Shown here: piece after piece, positions 37,737 to 51,592 of the stretch
How positions within the stretch are numbered: position 1 is the first letter of the stretch
Layout: each line of letters starts with the position of its first letter
NCBI GenBank assembly: GCA_029204225.1
Contig: CM055107.1
Span: forward strand, 12,067,460-12,131,459
Reading direction: 5' to 3'
Length of the DNA: 64,000 bases
Source: Diphasiastrum complanatum
Lineage: Eukaryota; Streptophyta; Lycopodiopsida; Lycopodiales; Lycopodiaceae
Notes under the pieces: generated by a model
Databases searched by the model: none
Told to the model about the DNA's origin: nothing
The model's input: only the letters and a program-made list of their open reading frames with translations
Program-made: the position numbers and the translations under genes

Positions 37737-40700
37737 CAATATGCTTTCAATGCTTTGCTATGCACATGATTTCATTTCACACAATACTGGTAACTGTAGA
37801 AAATGACATGATAGTGAAAAATAAGTTAACGGACGACACTGGTCCTGAAATTGATGGCAAACTTGATAAATGAACTGCCCTTGAAAAAACCTTCCATTTG
37901 ATACCCATATTGGTATTAAATTTTTTAAAAAAAAAAACCAAAAAAAAAACGTTCCGGAAAACCCTAATGGAAATTTCCGGAACGCGTTCAAGCAGAATCA
38001 GACACCCTTAGGCTGTTAGTTCGAAATGAACATGCCTCCTTTTAGTATGTGTGGGCCAACAGGCAGATTGGAATTTAGATCACTCAGGTAGAATAACCAT
38101 CTAAAATATTGTAGTAGTGCTTATGCTTGTTAAGAACTGGTCATCATGACAACAAATGATGATAATGAAAGGACAACTACAAATTAGCCCAAAAAAATGT
38201 GGCTTGCACAGAATATGCTGCTGAATAAGAACTCAGATGCTCCCCCAAGCCCAACAATTGACTCCAAAAGGGAAGAAAGACGAAAATAAAACCTCCGATC
38301 AGTGAAAGTGACCTTGCATTTGTTCCAGAAACAAACATAAACCTAACAGGATAGAAAGGTCTTAATGCTAAAAGCAATGTTAGTGTTATATAGAGAACCA
38401 GATTTTTAGTAGCATAAGCTATACAGGCCATTGGTGGTAGTAGGGTGTACAAAAGCAATATCACGATATCTTATTGGTGTGCAATGACACAAGGTGAAGA
38501 GGCCAGTAAGCAGTAGGCGCACACCAGCAATGTCATGCTGTTTTAAACTTCTTCACATCATCTTTGAAAGTGATATCTATTTGGTGTGAAGAGCATACAA
38601 TGAACAAATTAGTAAGCAACCCGCACAACAGAGATATCAATCTCACAAGTTAATTTATGGGACTCCTATTGACCCAAGATATGCCACATTTTCATCACCA
38701 TCTACACAAAGGTCTATCAACACTTATTTGGAACTGCCCTAGGCTATTTTTGTGAACCTCACTTCTGTTGGGTTTTGAGCACATGTTCATTGTTTTTAAA
38801 GGTATGTTTATTTACATATTTTGCTGGGCCGCTACTTAGAGGAAGACCCCTTCTATGAAAAGCCTTGTTGAGAGCATTATGAGAGGTTCTAGCGACATAA
38901 TGATAACATTGAACAGATGATTTTGCTCACAACCTCAACTTCCTAATTTTGTAGTTTGCTACAGAGACGGGTATACTTGATCCTATTTCTCCTATTCCAT
39001 TCACTTCTCATGCACTTTTGGGGTTTTGATATAGAGACAGCTTCAATTGATCCTACTCCTATTCTTTTCATTTCTCCTATGATTTGTTGCTATTCCGTCT
39101 ACTGAGGTACATAGCACTTCACTTGTTTCAAGGTAAGGCACAACTTCCTATCCATTCTGAGCCATCAGATGGTAATGGATTGGAAAATTGGTCTACTAAT
39201 CTTGAACTGTATGGAAAGAATGACATACAAGAAATACATTTGGCTGCTATCCTTATGGATGTCCCACTTGGTGGACTCTTAAGCAGAATTCCATGGATCA
39301 AGATATTTCTAAACTTTCTAGCTGGGTGGCCTTTTAAGGACTTGAAAGATACAATGATCGCTACTGAGTGGCTTCCTAGGCAGGCAGCGTGACATATTCC
39401 ACATTTTGCCGCTGATCATCACCATACATAGGTTACCAATAGATATTCTGAATCTTATTTTCCTGATTTTTTTGCTAGAGAGAGGTTGTACGACATAACA
39501 TTATAGGGTCACAGGGATTGCTCTAGTAGATTTCCTTCAGCAGGTTGAGAGGAATCCAAAGATGCAATCAAAATCTAAAAACTGTGCAAAAAAATTCCAG
39601 CCAAAATGATTATAGCAGTTTTCTCCCAAAGCAGTTCTAAGGCCCAGTAGAAAGAAAGACCTTTTGAATGTAGAAAGTGGATCCCAGCTGCTCTATGCTA
39701 CAAAAGTAAGCTCATATGAAGCTATGAGCAGAACATTAAACTTGAACATATATAGAGAGAAAAAAGAATGCAAATATACTGATAAGAACTGGAAACAATC
39801 ATATTCAGTGAGGAAACAATGATCTCCTCAAGAATGCATTGTATCTAAGTTGAATATGATGACTTGATTGAGGTAACTGATGCTAAACTGAGCGCATTGT
39901 ATCTAAGTTGAATATGATGACTTGATTGAGGTAACTGATGCTAAACTGAGCAACTTGCGACTAACTGAACTAAGAGCTAAATGTGACAGTAATGAGGATG
40001 CAAGATCTATTTTCACTGCCTGAGGGCCCAAACTAGGGCTTAGATCTATGACCTGAAAGCCAAATAAAAGAGAAGGGACATTATTATATTCCAGATAACA
40101 AAGCTTAGAAGCCCGTTCCGACCAAAATGGGTCGGAACGTTCCGTTCCGAACGTTTCTGGTCGGAATGAAATTTTTTACGTTATAAAAAAAAATGCATTT
40201 TATATGATTAAATCCTTTGTTAAAAGACGTATTTTTTTAATTTTTTTTTTGAGGGCATCGTTCTGGAACGGAACGTGTTCTGGAACACGTTCCGTTCCGG
40301 AACGGGCAACTAAGAAACAAAGTGCCCAACTATATGATCCAAATGATAGATTACTACAGGTAATAGCACATGGTCCATATACATCTCCCTGTCCATACAT
40401 TTAGCCTATAACAAATTGCGCATTGGCTATATCACACATGATCATATTGTGGAATTTGATGATAGAAATCATGCAACAATACCATGCTTCAAGATCAAGA
40501 TAGTTCCGTATTAGTTCAAATGCGCTTAGATGTAACAAAAAGTTTCAAGTAAGGCTGAAAGGCTATGTTCCTTTTGCTCTAACTAAATACTATATTATCC
40601 AATTAGGCAAATGGCTCTCTCTAGGCCTTTTTCATATGTGGGTTGTTGCCATCACAATGGACACAACTACGCCATTTTGTAACTTTAACAATAATGAACC

Positions 40701-43700
40701 ACGCTCTCTCTAGGCCTTTTTCATATGTGGGTTGTTGCCATCACAATGGACACAACTACGCCATTTTGTAACTTTAACAATAATGAACCACATAAAGTTT
40801 GGTATCGCATGCTCAAAACTAGAAACTACCTAACAGCAGAAACATAAATGTTGACCCTTGATAAATAAGAAAAACTTTGGAACATAACTTGGAAAATTGT
40901 TGATTCATCTAGTAAACAAAACAAGCTAAATACAAGGTAGAGTCGCAATTAACCTGCAAATATTGTCCCAAAGTTAAAATATCTACTCCAACCATTCGAA
41001 GGTCATGCATAGTTTCTGTAACCTCTTCATCGGATTCACCAAGTCCCAACATGATTGAGGATTTTGTGACAATGCCCTGCTGCATCTGCTTTGCATTCTT
41101 TAAGACACCCAAGCTTTGATCATAACTGTCACGTCAACCAAACACTATCGTGACAGAATCTTTCAGTGATAAATTAATCTATGTCCAAAACAATACATAT
41201 AGTAATATACTAAAAGCAAATATGATTTATTGTTAGAAATATAAACACAATAATCAAGGGTATAACAATAGGTGGTTGTTGATAAAAGAACCATCGATTG
41301 AACTGGATAAAACTCCAAAGGAACTAACAGTACTCTTCAATCAGCCACCGACTCAAATAAGGCCACACTTGCCTATCTATACTGGCAGGTGTCTTATAAA
41401 AGACCAATTATAACAAAAGGATCAAAATTTCATTAATAATTGTTAAATAATGCATGATGGGTCCCTTGGGACCAAACCAGAACGTCTAGTGTAGAGTAAC
41501 ATGCCCAAATATGTATTATTATGAACATAAAGGCACATATACTGAGAATGACCCTGTTCCTTGAAAAGACGATGTCCTCAGTGTCATATAGTATTGACGT
41601 AAGGGAAAATAGAGTTGAGATTAAATGAAAAACAGTGAACATCAATCTGCAGGATTCTGTTAATATTGCAAAAAAGGCTAAACAACTAGCCCATAACAGA
41701 CTTCCAAGTCCCCCAAGTACTCTCATCAGCAGATCTAATTTGCCATTGCACCAAGAACTCAACAATAGAGTTGCGATGATGTAGGTGTATCTGCGCCTAG
41801 AAAATAGGCATGAAAAGTTTTCATCAGTAAAAAGGCAGGAATAATTGTGTCTGAATCAGAAATAACATCAAGTGCAAGGCTAACACAAAAAATAGTTTGA
41901 TTTGGAGTCGGAGTCACATGAGGGTCCGGGCCGGACGTGGGCAAGCCGCATCCGCGTCCGGCGTCACGCGTCCGACCCCCGGACGTGGGGTCGAATGCGT
42001 CCATTTTATTTATTTTTTAGTTTTTTAAGCCTAAATACACTAATTTTTTTTTTTTAGATTAAAAAAGAAAAAGCGGACGCGTCCGCCCCGGATGCACCCC
42101 CGGCGCGTCCGCGTCCGGACGCGCGCGTCCACCATCCGCTTCCTTAGATTTGGACATAGCAGAAAGATCGAGCCGATAAATAATAAACTTGGGGATAACG
42201 TTGAGTAAAAAGTCTTGCACTTTGAGCAGGTGTACAGTAGAAGAATATTGGCCAAATTTAGATGCAAAAAGACCAAACCGACGATGCTGATCTTGGTACT
42301 CAAGCTTGCTATGAAACCAAAGTACAGCTTGTGTCTGTAATCTCATTAAACTCACACATGAAGGTTGAACGTTAATGAGGAGTACTTCATGGTAATAACC
42401 AATCCTGGTAACAACAGTCTGTATCCTTGAGAGAGTTAAATCAGTGTAAATTCGGTGATAAAACTATTGAAATATTGTAGAAATCCACTTGGTCCTTACA
42501 CAAAGAAAGTCAGCAAACCACATACTAAAACCTAGTTTCTTCAAAGTACTAAAGTGAAAAGTTTCAGACCTTTATCCCATGTTCAAGGGACATGACCCTT
42601 ACGCTTAAAAGCTACGAATTTCTAGCTTTATCGACAAATATCAATAAGGAAACAAGCCAAAGTTTTCTTGATTTCTTACAGCTAGTGGCACAACAATCTG
42701 AGGTGCTTGGAGCAGCTTAGAGGTAACAGATAAGCTTGTTCACACAAGAGTTTTACAGTGCGATGATGAAACATATCATTTTCATGCTTGATCTGAGGAA
42801 AAAATAATGGTGGCATCCCATTAGCTACTAGATGCTTTTGACATTCTCACTATCAAAAATCTCGGGTCACCATAAGATGTAATTTTGGTGTAGCTTGCTT
42901 CTAGAAATGAAACAAGTCTTTGTTGGAGAGGTACAACTGAATCTTTCCAGGGCCATCTATAACATGGATTTAGATATGAAAATAGGAAGATGTCCAGCAT
43001 TAGAAGACAAAGTAAGCTATCACCACACAAGCAAATTTCCAAAAATATCAAACAAATCCCCAACAAGAACACTACAAAATCAATTACTTTGCTCACCCTG
43101 CACGGGGGTCTCTAACTATTCTTTGAAGTCGCTTTACAGTTTCAATGTTGTGAGCAAAGACATCAAGTCCAGAAGTGGCAACTGTCGCTACTGCCTCCAC
43201 ATCTCCTCTAAAGTCTGAGACCAGGCATTCCACCAGAATCTGTGGTTTCAGATCCTGCATAAGATCAACATGACTTCTAAGAAGTTGTAAGTCATGGTCT
43301 TTCTCTAAAAAGCCTGACCATTAGACAAATCATGACATGATCACAAGACTTCACATAAGAACGCAACCTGTAAAAACTGTAAAATATCCAGAGTAATCAC
43401 AATACCACTCAAGAATGTGGTTGCTACATGGAACTAACTGCTGACCTTCAAAGTCTGCACTGTTTTTGCAAAATGGCCACTGCCTCCATCAGGTAGATCA
43501 TCTCGATCGACACTTGTAAGGACAACATAACCAACTCTGCACAAAAGCAGTATATATTCTCAGTGACTTGAAGCAGTTGTGCATAAACAACAATGCCGTT
43601 TTAAGCAGAGATGCATATATCACTTGTAATTCCATGAGAACACACTCCAAATTGATTTCTTCAAGCCAATATACACCACAGTTTGCAGCATGATTTTATA

Positions 43701-45324
43701 TTAGCAATAGAAGGTCACTGGGGCAGTATTACTTTTATCTGGGTCCATCAACTATAGTATTATGAAAAGTGCTATATAAGCACAAATGTGATTCTCTTTT
43801 GGAGCCTGGTGCCTTTTATCGGACTCATTTGCCTGTTTGGTGATTTAGAGTCTTTGCTTCTTTGTGGGGAGGCCTCAATAGCAGGGGTGTTGTGTAAAAG
43901 GGTACTGCAAGGGTGCCTATGGTCAATTGTTCTACGTAGTGATTGAAAATTACCGACTTATCAACTTTGCTAATTTCATACATACTTCAGCTATGCTGTG
44001 AATGAGCTCATTATATATTGATATGATGTCTAAGAAAGTACTCACGATAACAAACAAGCTGTGCAATCTTAAATAGCAACAGTGCAGCACCACTCCAAGA
44101 GTAGATATAAGAACTTCTCGTTTTCAAAACCACTCTTGTTGATTACTGTTGCCTATGACTTGACATCAGACATAATTGTGCTGGACCTGGTCAGTGGGTC
44201 ACACTTCGAGAGGGTCTGTTGCACAATTGTCGCAGCTGCCACCTATGTTATCCTTATACTTGAAAAGATTTTGGATGGTTCATTTTGATTTATTTTTCTT
44301 GTTGAGGATGATATACATTTTTTATAATAGTTATGTAGATCAAAATCAAATTACCTTTCAAAAAAATAGCAAATTATTTTTTTTATGCTCGTCTTATAAA
44401 AAAGCACCCTTGTGGGGAAGATATTACTTTTTGTTCACCCAATGCACTTGAAACTTTTGAACACATTCTGAAATACAAGATGTGTGTCTTCGTCCCCCGA
44501 TTTTTAGTGCACATCATATATTGAAATTTATCTACATCTAGAATTACAAGTTTTTATAGCTTCAATAACATGAGTACACTTGTTTTCTTTCTTAATGCAT
44601 CGTTGACACTTGGGCATTTGATATACCATGCCCAGCAGTACCTTTGGGCAAATTTTTGTCCGATAATCAATTTTTCTTAAGGATCAAAGATTGGCACCTA
44701 GAAGATTATTAGTTTGGAGATGATCAATAGTTGTGCCTCCTCAATCATACCCGTAGTAAGTATATGAAGGACCAATGACAATTTGACATATTATCAAAAA
44801 GTTGCTCTATTTAGAAATGATTGAGAGTTCATCAAATGACTCTCTTGGTAATGATCAATCCAAAGATGGCCTTTATCTGGATAGGAGGCATGACAAACTC
44901 AACAAGATTGATTGCATGTGGGATTGAAGGTTTACCACAAATTGTGCATGATAACATGGATATCTAGAGAAAAATCTAGCCCTCCAATCCAAGGCCATAA
45001 GCCAAATACACCATGAGTCTAATGCATACAAAGTAGGAGGTGTAACTAAAGTGTCAAAAAGATGCCACTTACTTTGTGGATCTCGTATATGCCGCCTAAA
45101 ACAAAGTTGCTCCATTTAGATTTAGGAGGATTGGCCATTCCTTGGTCAGCAAGTGCATAGGGCCAAAGAATAGAACACCCAAGTACTTCATAATAGGAGG
45201 CAATCTCCAAAGGCTAGTCATCCGAAGTAAGAATCTGGCATTGCATGAAGGAGCGAAATGTAAAAGAGACCTTGTTCTTTTGTACACTCACCTCCAAACC
45301 ATGGGTGTGACAAAACGTAGGTAA

Positions 45325-45395
<71 letters not shown>

Positions 45396-48300
45396 TATGA
45401 CTCGGTCTGATGCACTGACGTTTATCCCGATGTCTATCTCTGACCGGCATATCCGTCTCATCCTCCGATCTGGCATCTGTATCCTCTGTAGGTCTTTGTC
45501 AGCGTCTAGAGAAGAAATCTGTGATAGTAGTTTGGGTATCCATATTGATCTGGTCATTGGATAAGGTCCGTCTCAGAATCACCATCTCTCGTATCATCAA
45601 TGCTACACAATGAGGATCCTCATATGTGATCAGAGTCTGAAGTGATCTAGTGGAGTTCTGATATAAAAAAGAGTATCGTCCTCTAATCTCGTAATAGATA
45701 GGACATCTAAAAATGAAATGATACTCATCCTCAACCTCTCCAAGTGAACAAAACTGACATATGCAGGACTCCTTGGGTATGCCCTGAAAACGGCCTGTCT
45801 CAATATGTAGCTGATGTGATGAGACCCTGAACTGTCTCAGAACAAATCTCAATCCATGTGACAAACCCCCATCCAAGGAACTAGGATGAATAGGACAACC
45901 TGCCTCCATAAAGATGGATTTGTAGTAAAGGGGTTTCACCCCAAGCTGTCCATCCCAAACCCTATGGATATAGGATCTGTAAATAAACTGGCGGATATGG
46001 TGACGTGTGCCCTCCGGAAGTGACAATAAAGAAATACCAATGGACTCCAATAGCCGGCTAGCTTGAGAATACCATGAGAAACGAGATCCCTTGCTGTGGA
46101 ATAGGATGGTAATATAGACGATAGAAAATCAGCTACAGGGTATGCTTTCAATTTTGGCAATGGTTGTAGTAAGAAACAGGATACTATATCTCTTTTGACC
46201 ACTAACGATGAATATAAAGCATTGAGCTCAACAACTCAAGAGGCAGTTTGGCTACGACAATTGTTAGGTGAGATTGGTATGAGGCAAACACATACATTGT
46301 ACTACCATATTTAGTGATATCCAAAGCGGGAGGGAGTTGGCGAAAAATCAAGTATTCCATGCAAGAACGAAACATATAAAGTATGACTTTATACGTGAGA
46401 AGCTGCAATCTGGGGATGTGAGTGTGGTTCATTGTTTCTCTTACGGATCAAGTACATAACTTGTAATTATTGCTTTTGTCAAGTTAAGTCAAGTACAGTG
46501 TATGATTGCTTTGGAGTCGAGTGCTTTTCCGTGTGAATTTGTGTGATTCAGTTTTCGATCCGCAAATTGCTAACTGCGCATGCCTCACCTTCTCAGACTG
46601 GGCTAGCATATTCAAGCTTCACGTCACTATGTTATCTTGGATGATTTGGGCTAAGCCTTTAGTTCCACATTAGATTATCATTGTCGAGTTCATAGTTCCT
46701 CCCCTATTTGGTCGATGCCCTTTTCTTGGTCATAGTATACATGCAAAGTGCTTTGATGCTTCCGACTAACAAATACTCTCATTTAGCAGTCATCTCATTG
46801 AAGCAGCTACTCACTCAGTGCTTTAGTCCTCATGGTACTCTCAAGCAGCCCGCCTTTCAGACATGTTCGAAATCCCTATATTAGTCCTCCCAGTAGGTAC
46901 TCATGAGTATATAAGACGTTCTATTTATCGTGCCTATGTTCAGCAGACCTGGCAAGGGTAGATGAGTGTCAATCCTAACTTCTACCTGACACACTACTTG
47001 GGGCTGGATACATTAGGATTCCTAATTTCCTAGTCCTACCATAGTATCTTGACTCGGGACTATCACACTATTTGATGTTTACCTTGATTCATTGACACCG
47101 GCCTGCTCTTGAGACAGGGCACTTCCATGGTATCCCATGTGAGGACATGATATGTCATGATATATTCTTTGGGAGAGGTTGAGTCTTAGAAGCACTTTAC
47201 TTTGAGCCGCCTATTTACTACGAGATTTGTTGGAGTTGTTACTATCCTTTTCATAGTCTCACACACTTTACACCCTCTCATCACATATGATGATCCCAAT
47301 TGTGTTGCCCTTATGCTACGTGCTATGTCCTTACTACGGAGAGATTTGTGCCATCACGTTTAGTCTGATCGTTTAGACACGTAGCCTCAGATTATGGACT
47401 TGTTCTCCAAAAGAAGACCTGGGCAAATTTAGAGTCCGATGGTGAGAAATACTCCTACTTATGACTGTCATAGAGATCGGAGATAGTATATAACACAACA
47501 TCCGTGTCTATGCCAAGGAGTGAAACTAGTAGAAGAGAAAGTATGTAAGAGTAGTGGCATAGTAAGCGAATAGGGCAATTCACCTTCAAATAGTGGGTTA
47601 AGTTCTAAGTTCTAACTAAAGTAGAATGTAATGGAAAAACTACGTATCTTTGGTAGTTAATAGACCTTCTGATTAGCTGGATGTGAGCAAACCATTTTCT
47701 TTGAATTTTTTATTTGTTTTCCAAAGCTTCTGAGTTTGTCTCACATACCCATTCTTTGACGTTACGCTGCAGTGAAGAATTAAAAATGATAAGCAGTATC
47801 TAATTCGTTTAAACAAGTGAGGTGGTAAACATGAGGAAGAACCACTTTCCTTTGGACTAGATACCACAAAAAAGATAAATGGAAGTTGCAAAATCCATCT
47901 GTATATACACATGAGAAGTATCTTGAAGAAGAAGATTGTAGTGGATCGACATGTGACTGTGAACTACATCCCATTAGAAACTCCTGCAGAAAATAACTAG
48001 ATTAAAATCAGTGATGTTTTGAAGCTCTGAATCACGAACCCCCAACTAGCAATAGCTGTAGCAGTATTTTCAGGCTCCAATGGATCAGGAGGAGCAGGAT
48101 TTCTGCTAGTTGCCACAGCACAAAAACGGCAGCCCCGTGTACAGGTATCTCCAAGCAACATGATTGTGGCAGTCCCAATTCCATCCCCTTCACCACCAGC
48201 TCCACCTCCTCCATTCCAGCACTGTCTCACATTGAAACAGCGTCATGAGAAGTTTCAAAAATTACTCCTTACACAGCACAAAGCAGAATTGAATAGGTTA

Positions 48301-51300
48301 AACAATACACTAAATAAATACAATTGTGACTAGGGTAGACTAGGAGTACCAGATTATCTGTGGCCCTCATACTCTGCAAAAAGAAAACTATCAAAGGTGA
48401 TTCACTTACTAGGTGCAGTTGGAGAAGAAGAAATTTCAATTTTGAGTATTTCCTCCATTCATGCAGTGGCTATATTGGAAAAAGAATCAAGATAAGAGGC
48501 TAAGAGCTACTATTTAGTAGCAACCAGTTCACAGAGCACCAATGATCTGAAGTCAATGCTTTTGCATTCATATGGATTACTGATACCTCATTAAGTATAC
48601 TGAATCTAAAAGTTTGAGATTGAGGATTTCTGTGTTTCTAAGTACAACTCTTCATTTACACTCCGCACATGATGCCACCTCAAGTTTACCTTCATGCCAT
48701 GGCAGCTAAAGTTCACAGAACCTGTCAGTTGCATCCTAAAACAGTAAGGCTGAAGTAGATATATAAATCATAATGTTCATATGATGACTTCTAAAAGCTA
48801 ATGATCACGTAAGTCTAGACAAGAGTGTTCCAACTTCTAACTAACATGGTATAGTTACAGAAGAATACTAGGCAGTTTCTTGGGCCATGGAAAGCTAAAT
48901 GGGCCTTTGTGACCTGCATTTTATGAGGACCCACAGCTCAATGAATGTCAACAGTCATATATATCACTTTGTAAAATTTGAACATATCTCTATTCACAAA
49001 ATCAATTTCAGAAGTCAGTAACCTCAAGAAAGCTTACAACAAGATATAAATGCAAAGGAAAAAGTCATATTATATCCAAATCAAACCACCATAAAGAACA
49101 GAACCTTAGCTAGCAACATGACTCAAGTCTGATTACTACAAGCAGAAGTTGCTATCTTTTCATACTATGGCCAAAAAACTTCACTGAGTATGGCTAAAAG
49201 TTCTGCCAAGCACGAAATATAATTGACCAAAAATGGTCAATATCAAGATTGAACATTACACTAACCACAAATAATCATCTAAACATAGTGTTGTACAACG
49301 TAAAATATCAACACTCCCGCTGGACAAAACATTTGTATCTTCAATGGGCGAAACCCATTATTTGTTGGAAGCATTCATGCTTGTCACGAGTGAGAGCCTA
49401 GGCAGAAAAAACTACAAACATATTGTTCAAAATTAGGTTTACTTACAAATCTCAATTGTTTTTTGACCGAAATAGGATTCAAGTTCAATATGTTTGGTCT
49501 ATGCATGAAATGTTTAGGTGTTTTACAGAAATAAAACTCAAATTTTCATTCAAAATAGTCATTGGACTCTTATCATATCCAACATCCTTATGAGTTGCTT
49601 GCAAATCTAAATTGTTGCTTTTGTACCCACAGTTTAGGTGGAGGATTTAGAAGCTATTGTAGGTTGTTTTCTGAATGAATGCCCAAAGTTTGAAAAAAAA
49701 AAAACAATCAGTCTAGTTGATTATTATTCTCGACATCACCCCTAACATTGAGGCTTTTTGACATGTTAAACTTCTCACTTTAGTAAAGCCCATACCCATG
49801 CACCCTAATTCTTTTGATAGCATCCCAATGAGTGGTCCAAAATCACTCATGTCAAAGTTTACACCTCCCGCTGCCACAATCATGCATTGAACAATGCACA
49901 AGACTTCAAACCAAGCTTTCGCGACTAGAAGAGATTCCAATTTCATAGGAGACTAAGACATCATATCCTTTGACAGCTTAGCTTTTAAGATGGAGATGTT
50001 CTTGTTCACAATCCTCCATGCACAATCAGTTCAACATACCTTCAAGCTTCAAGGCAATCTTATTGGCTCAATTGAATGGTTCATGTCTCCCCAAAGTGTG
50101 ATACGTATATTCCCAAGCTATGATGAATCTCACAAAGATCCATCATAATTCATATCAAAATGGGAAAAAATATCCCTCTTACTCTCAAAATAATGCTAAT
50201 CATAATAAGTTCATCTAAATAAAGCATAGTTATCATAACAAGAGTTTCAAACCACCTCACGTACCTTTGCAATGGCATTGCTCATCAAGTCTATATACAC
50301 AAAATAGCCACAATCTTTGAACACCAAGAACGTGAAGATTGTTTGAGCCCAAAAAGGATTAGTTGAATAACTTGAAATTTACATCCAAAAAAAAAAAATT
50401 CTCGACAAAATAGCCTTCTACTTGGTCCATCATATTTGCATAAGGGCATTCCGGAATGCACTTTTTCTTCTCTTTGCAATATGGGCTTCAAAATGCATCG
50501 GCTTTTATGGGGAACCTAGTAGTAAATTTTTTGTTTCTTTTTTGCAAAATGGGCTTCAAAATGGATGGGTTTTTATGGGGAATCTGATAGTAATTTTTGA
50601 AATTTTTTAAGCACTACAAGATTGTTTTGCCAAATACTGATAACTGTAAAATAGCTAGTGAAATTGCCTAAAGCCATTGATATTGCCCTAGTTTATTGGT
50701 GATATTGCCAAATACTATACACATTGTACAATTTCCAATGAAACCACCGGGCATCCATGAAGCTTGACCTATATCACATTGTATAGTTGCCAGTGAAAAC
50801 GCCGAAAATCTTATGAAATGCCAAATTTTAGAGATTTTAGATGGCTAGAAATTGTCGGTCCCCAAAAAGCCAATGAAATTAGTCCTTAGGAAACCAAAAA
50901 GCTTGTGAAATTGCCAGTGTTCGAGTAAGCCAATGAAATTGCTAGGAAGCCAATGAAAGCCAATATTCGAGAAAGCCAAAGTGCCAGAAGAGGAGTTGAA
51001 GAGAAGGTTAGCAAGTCTCCTCCCTTCATTATCAAGCGAGAACCTATCATAGAAGTAGGCTCCTCAACAAGTTGAGGACTAGAAAAGGAACACATGCCTC
51101 GACCTGAACTTAAGGAACCAAAAGATCAAATAGATGACCCAATAGACGCATACCAAGTAAATATGCAGTTGACTCATAAAGAGGATCAACATACTGCTTT
51201 GTTGTTAGAAATAAATGACTATGCTAAAGTTAATCCATAGGTTACTTTGACCCAAAAGGTCGAGATTGGTGTAACCATGGGTATTTAGTTATTTAGGCCA

Positions 51301-51534
51301 TCTTAAGTTTGTCTTAAGTTCAGTTGGACCCAATTTTGGTCATGTACTGACTCGTGGGTCCTTAGAGGTCTAATTTTGTTTAGGGGGCCTAACTTGACTT
51401 TTGTGGGTGCCCTACATTTAGTAAGTGGCTAAGCTTAGGGTTTGTTGGCATTTGGCCACATTCGGTTAGATGCTCATTGTGTATTCCAATTTTACAGTTT
51501 GGCTAAGCATTGTTCTCCATTGCTCTTGTTGTCG

Positions 51535-51592
<58 letters not shown>

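Larger units (their letters stand above)
33440..37985 (+). mobile_element. hAT-superfamily DNA transposon inside lipoyl synthase intron 5
   Basis: The coding region of a hAT element is flanked by GC-rich palindromic ends. The left end (about 33445-33535) contains GGATCGCGATCC, GCGTTCCGGGACC and GGTCCCGGAACGC. The right end (about 37950-37985) contains CGTTCCGG and TTCCGGAACGCG next to long A runs. Shared CGTTCCGG / CCGGAACG words at both ends are likely transposase-binding subterminal repeats. I could not confirm exact terminal inverted repeats or an 8-bp target duplication. Orientation is opposite to the host gene. Confidence 0.85.

Noticed and set aside
40111-40307. 8-bp target duplication for the GCCCGTTCCG foldback element
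   Set aside because: Flanks GCTTAGAA and AACTAAGA do not match position by position, so no hAT-type duplication is claimed.
40909-41112. Lipoyl synthase-like open frames as separate small genes or organelle/bacterial inserts
   Set aside because: Each piece fits as an exon of one gene with canonical splice sites and matching phases, in order on one strand.
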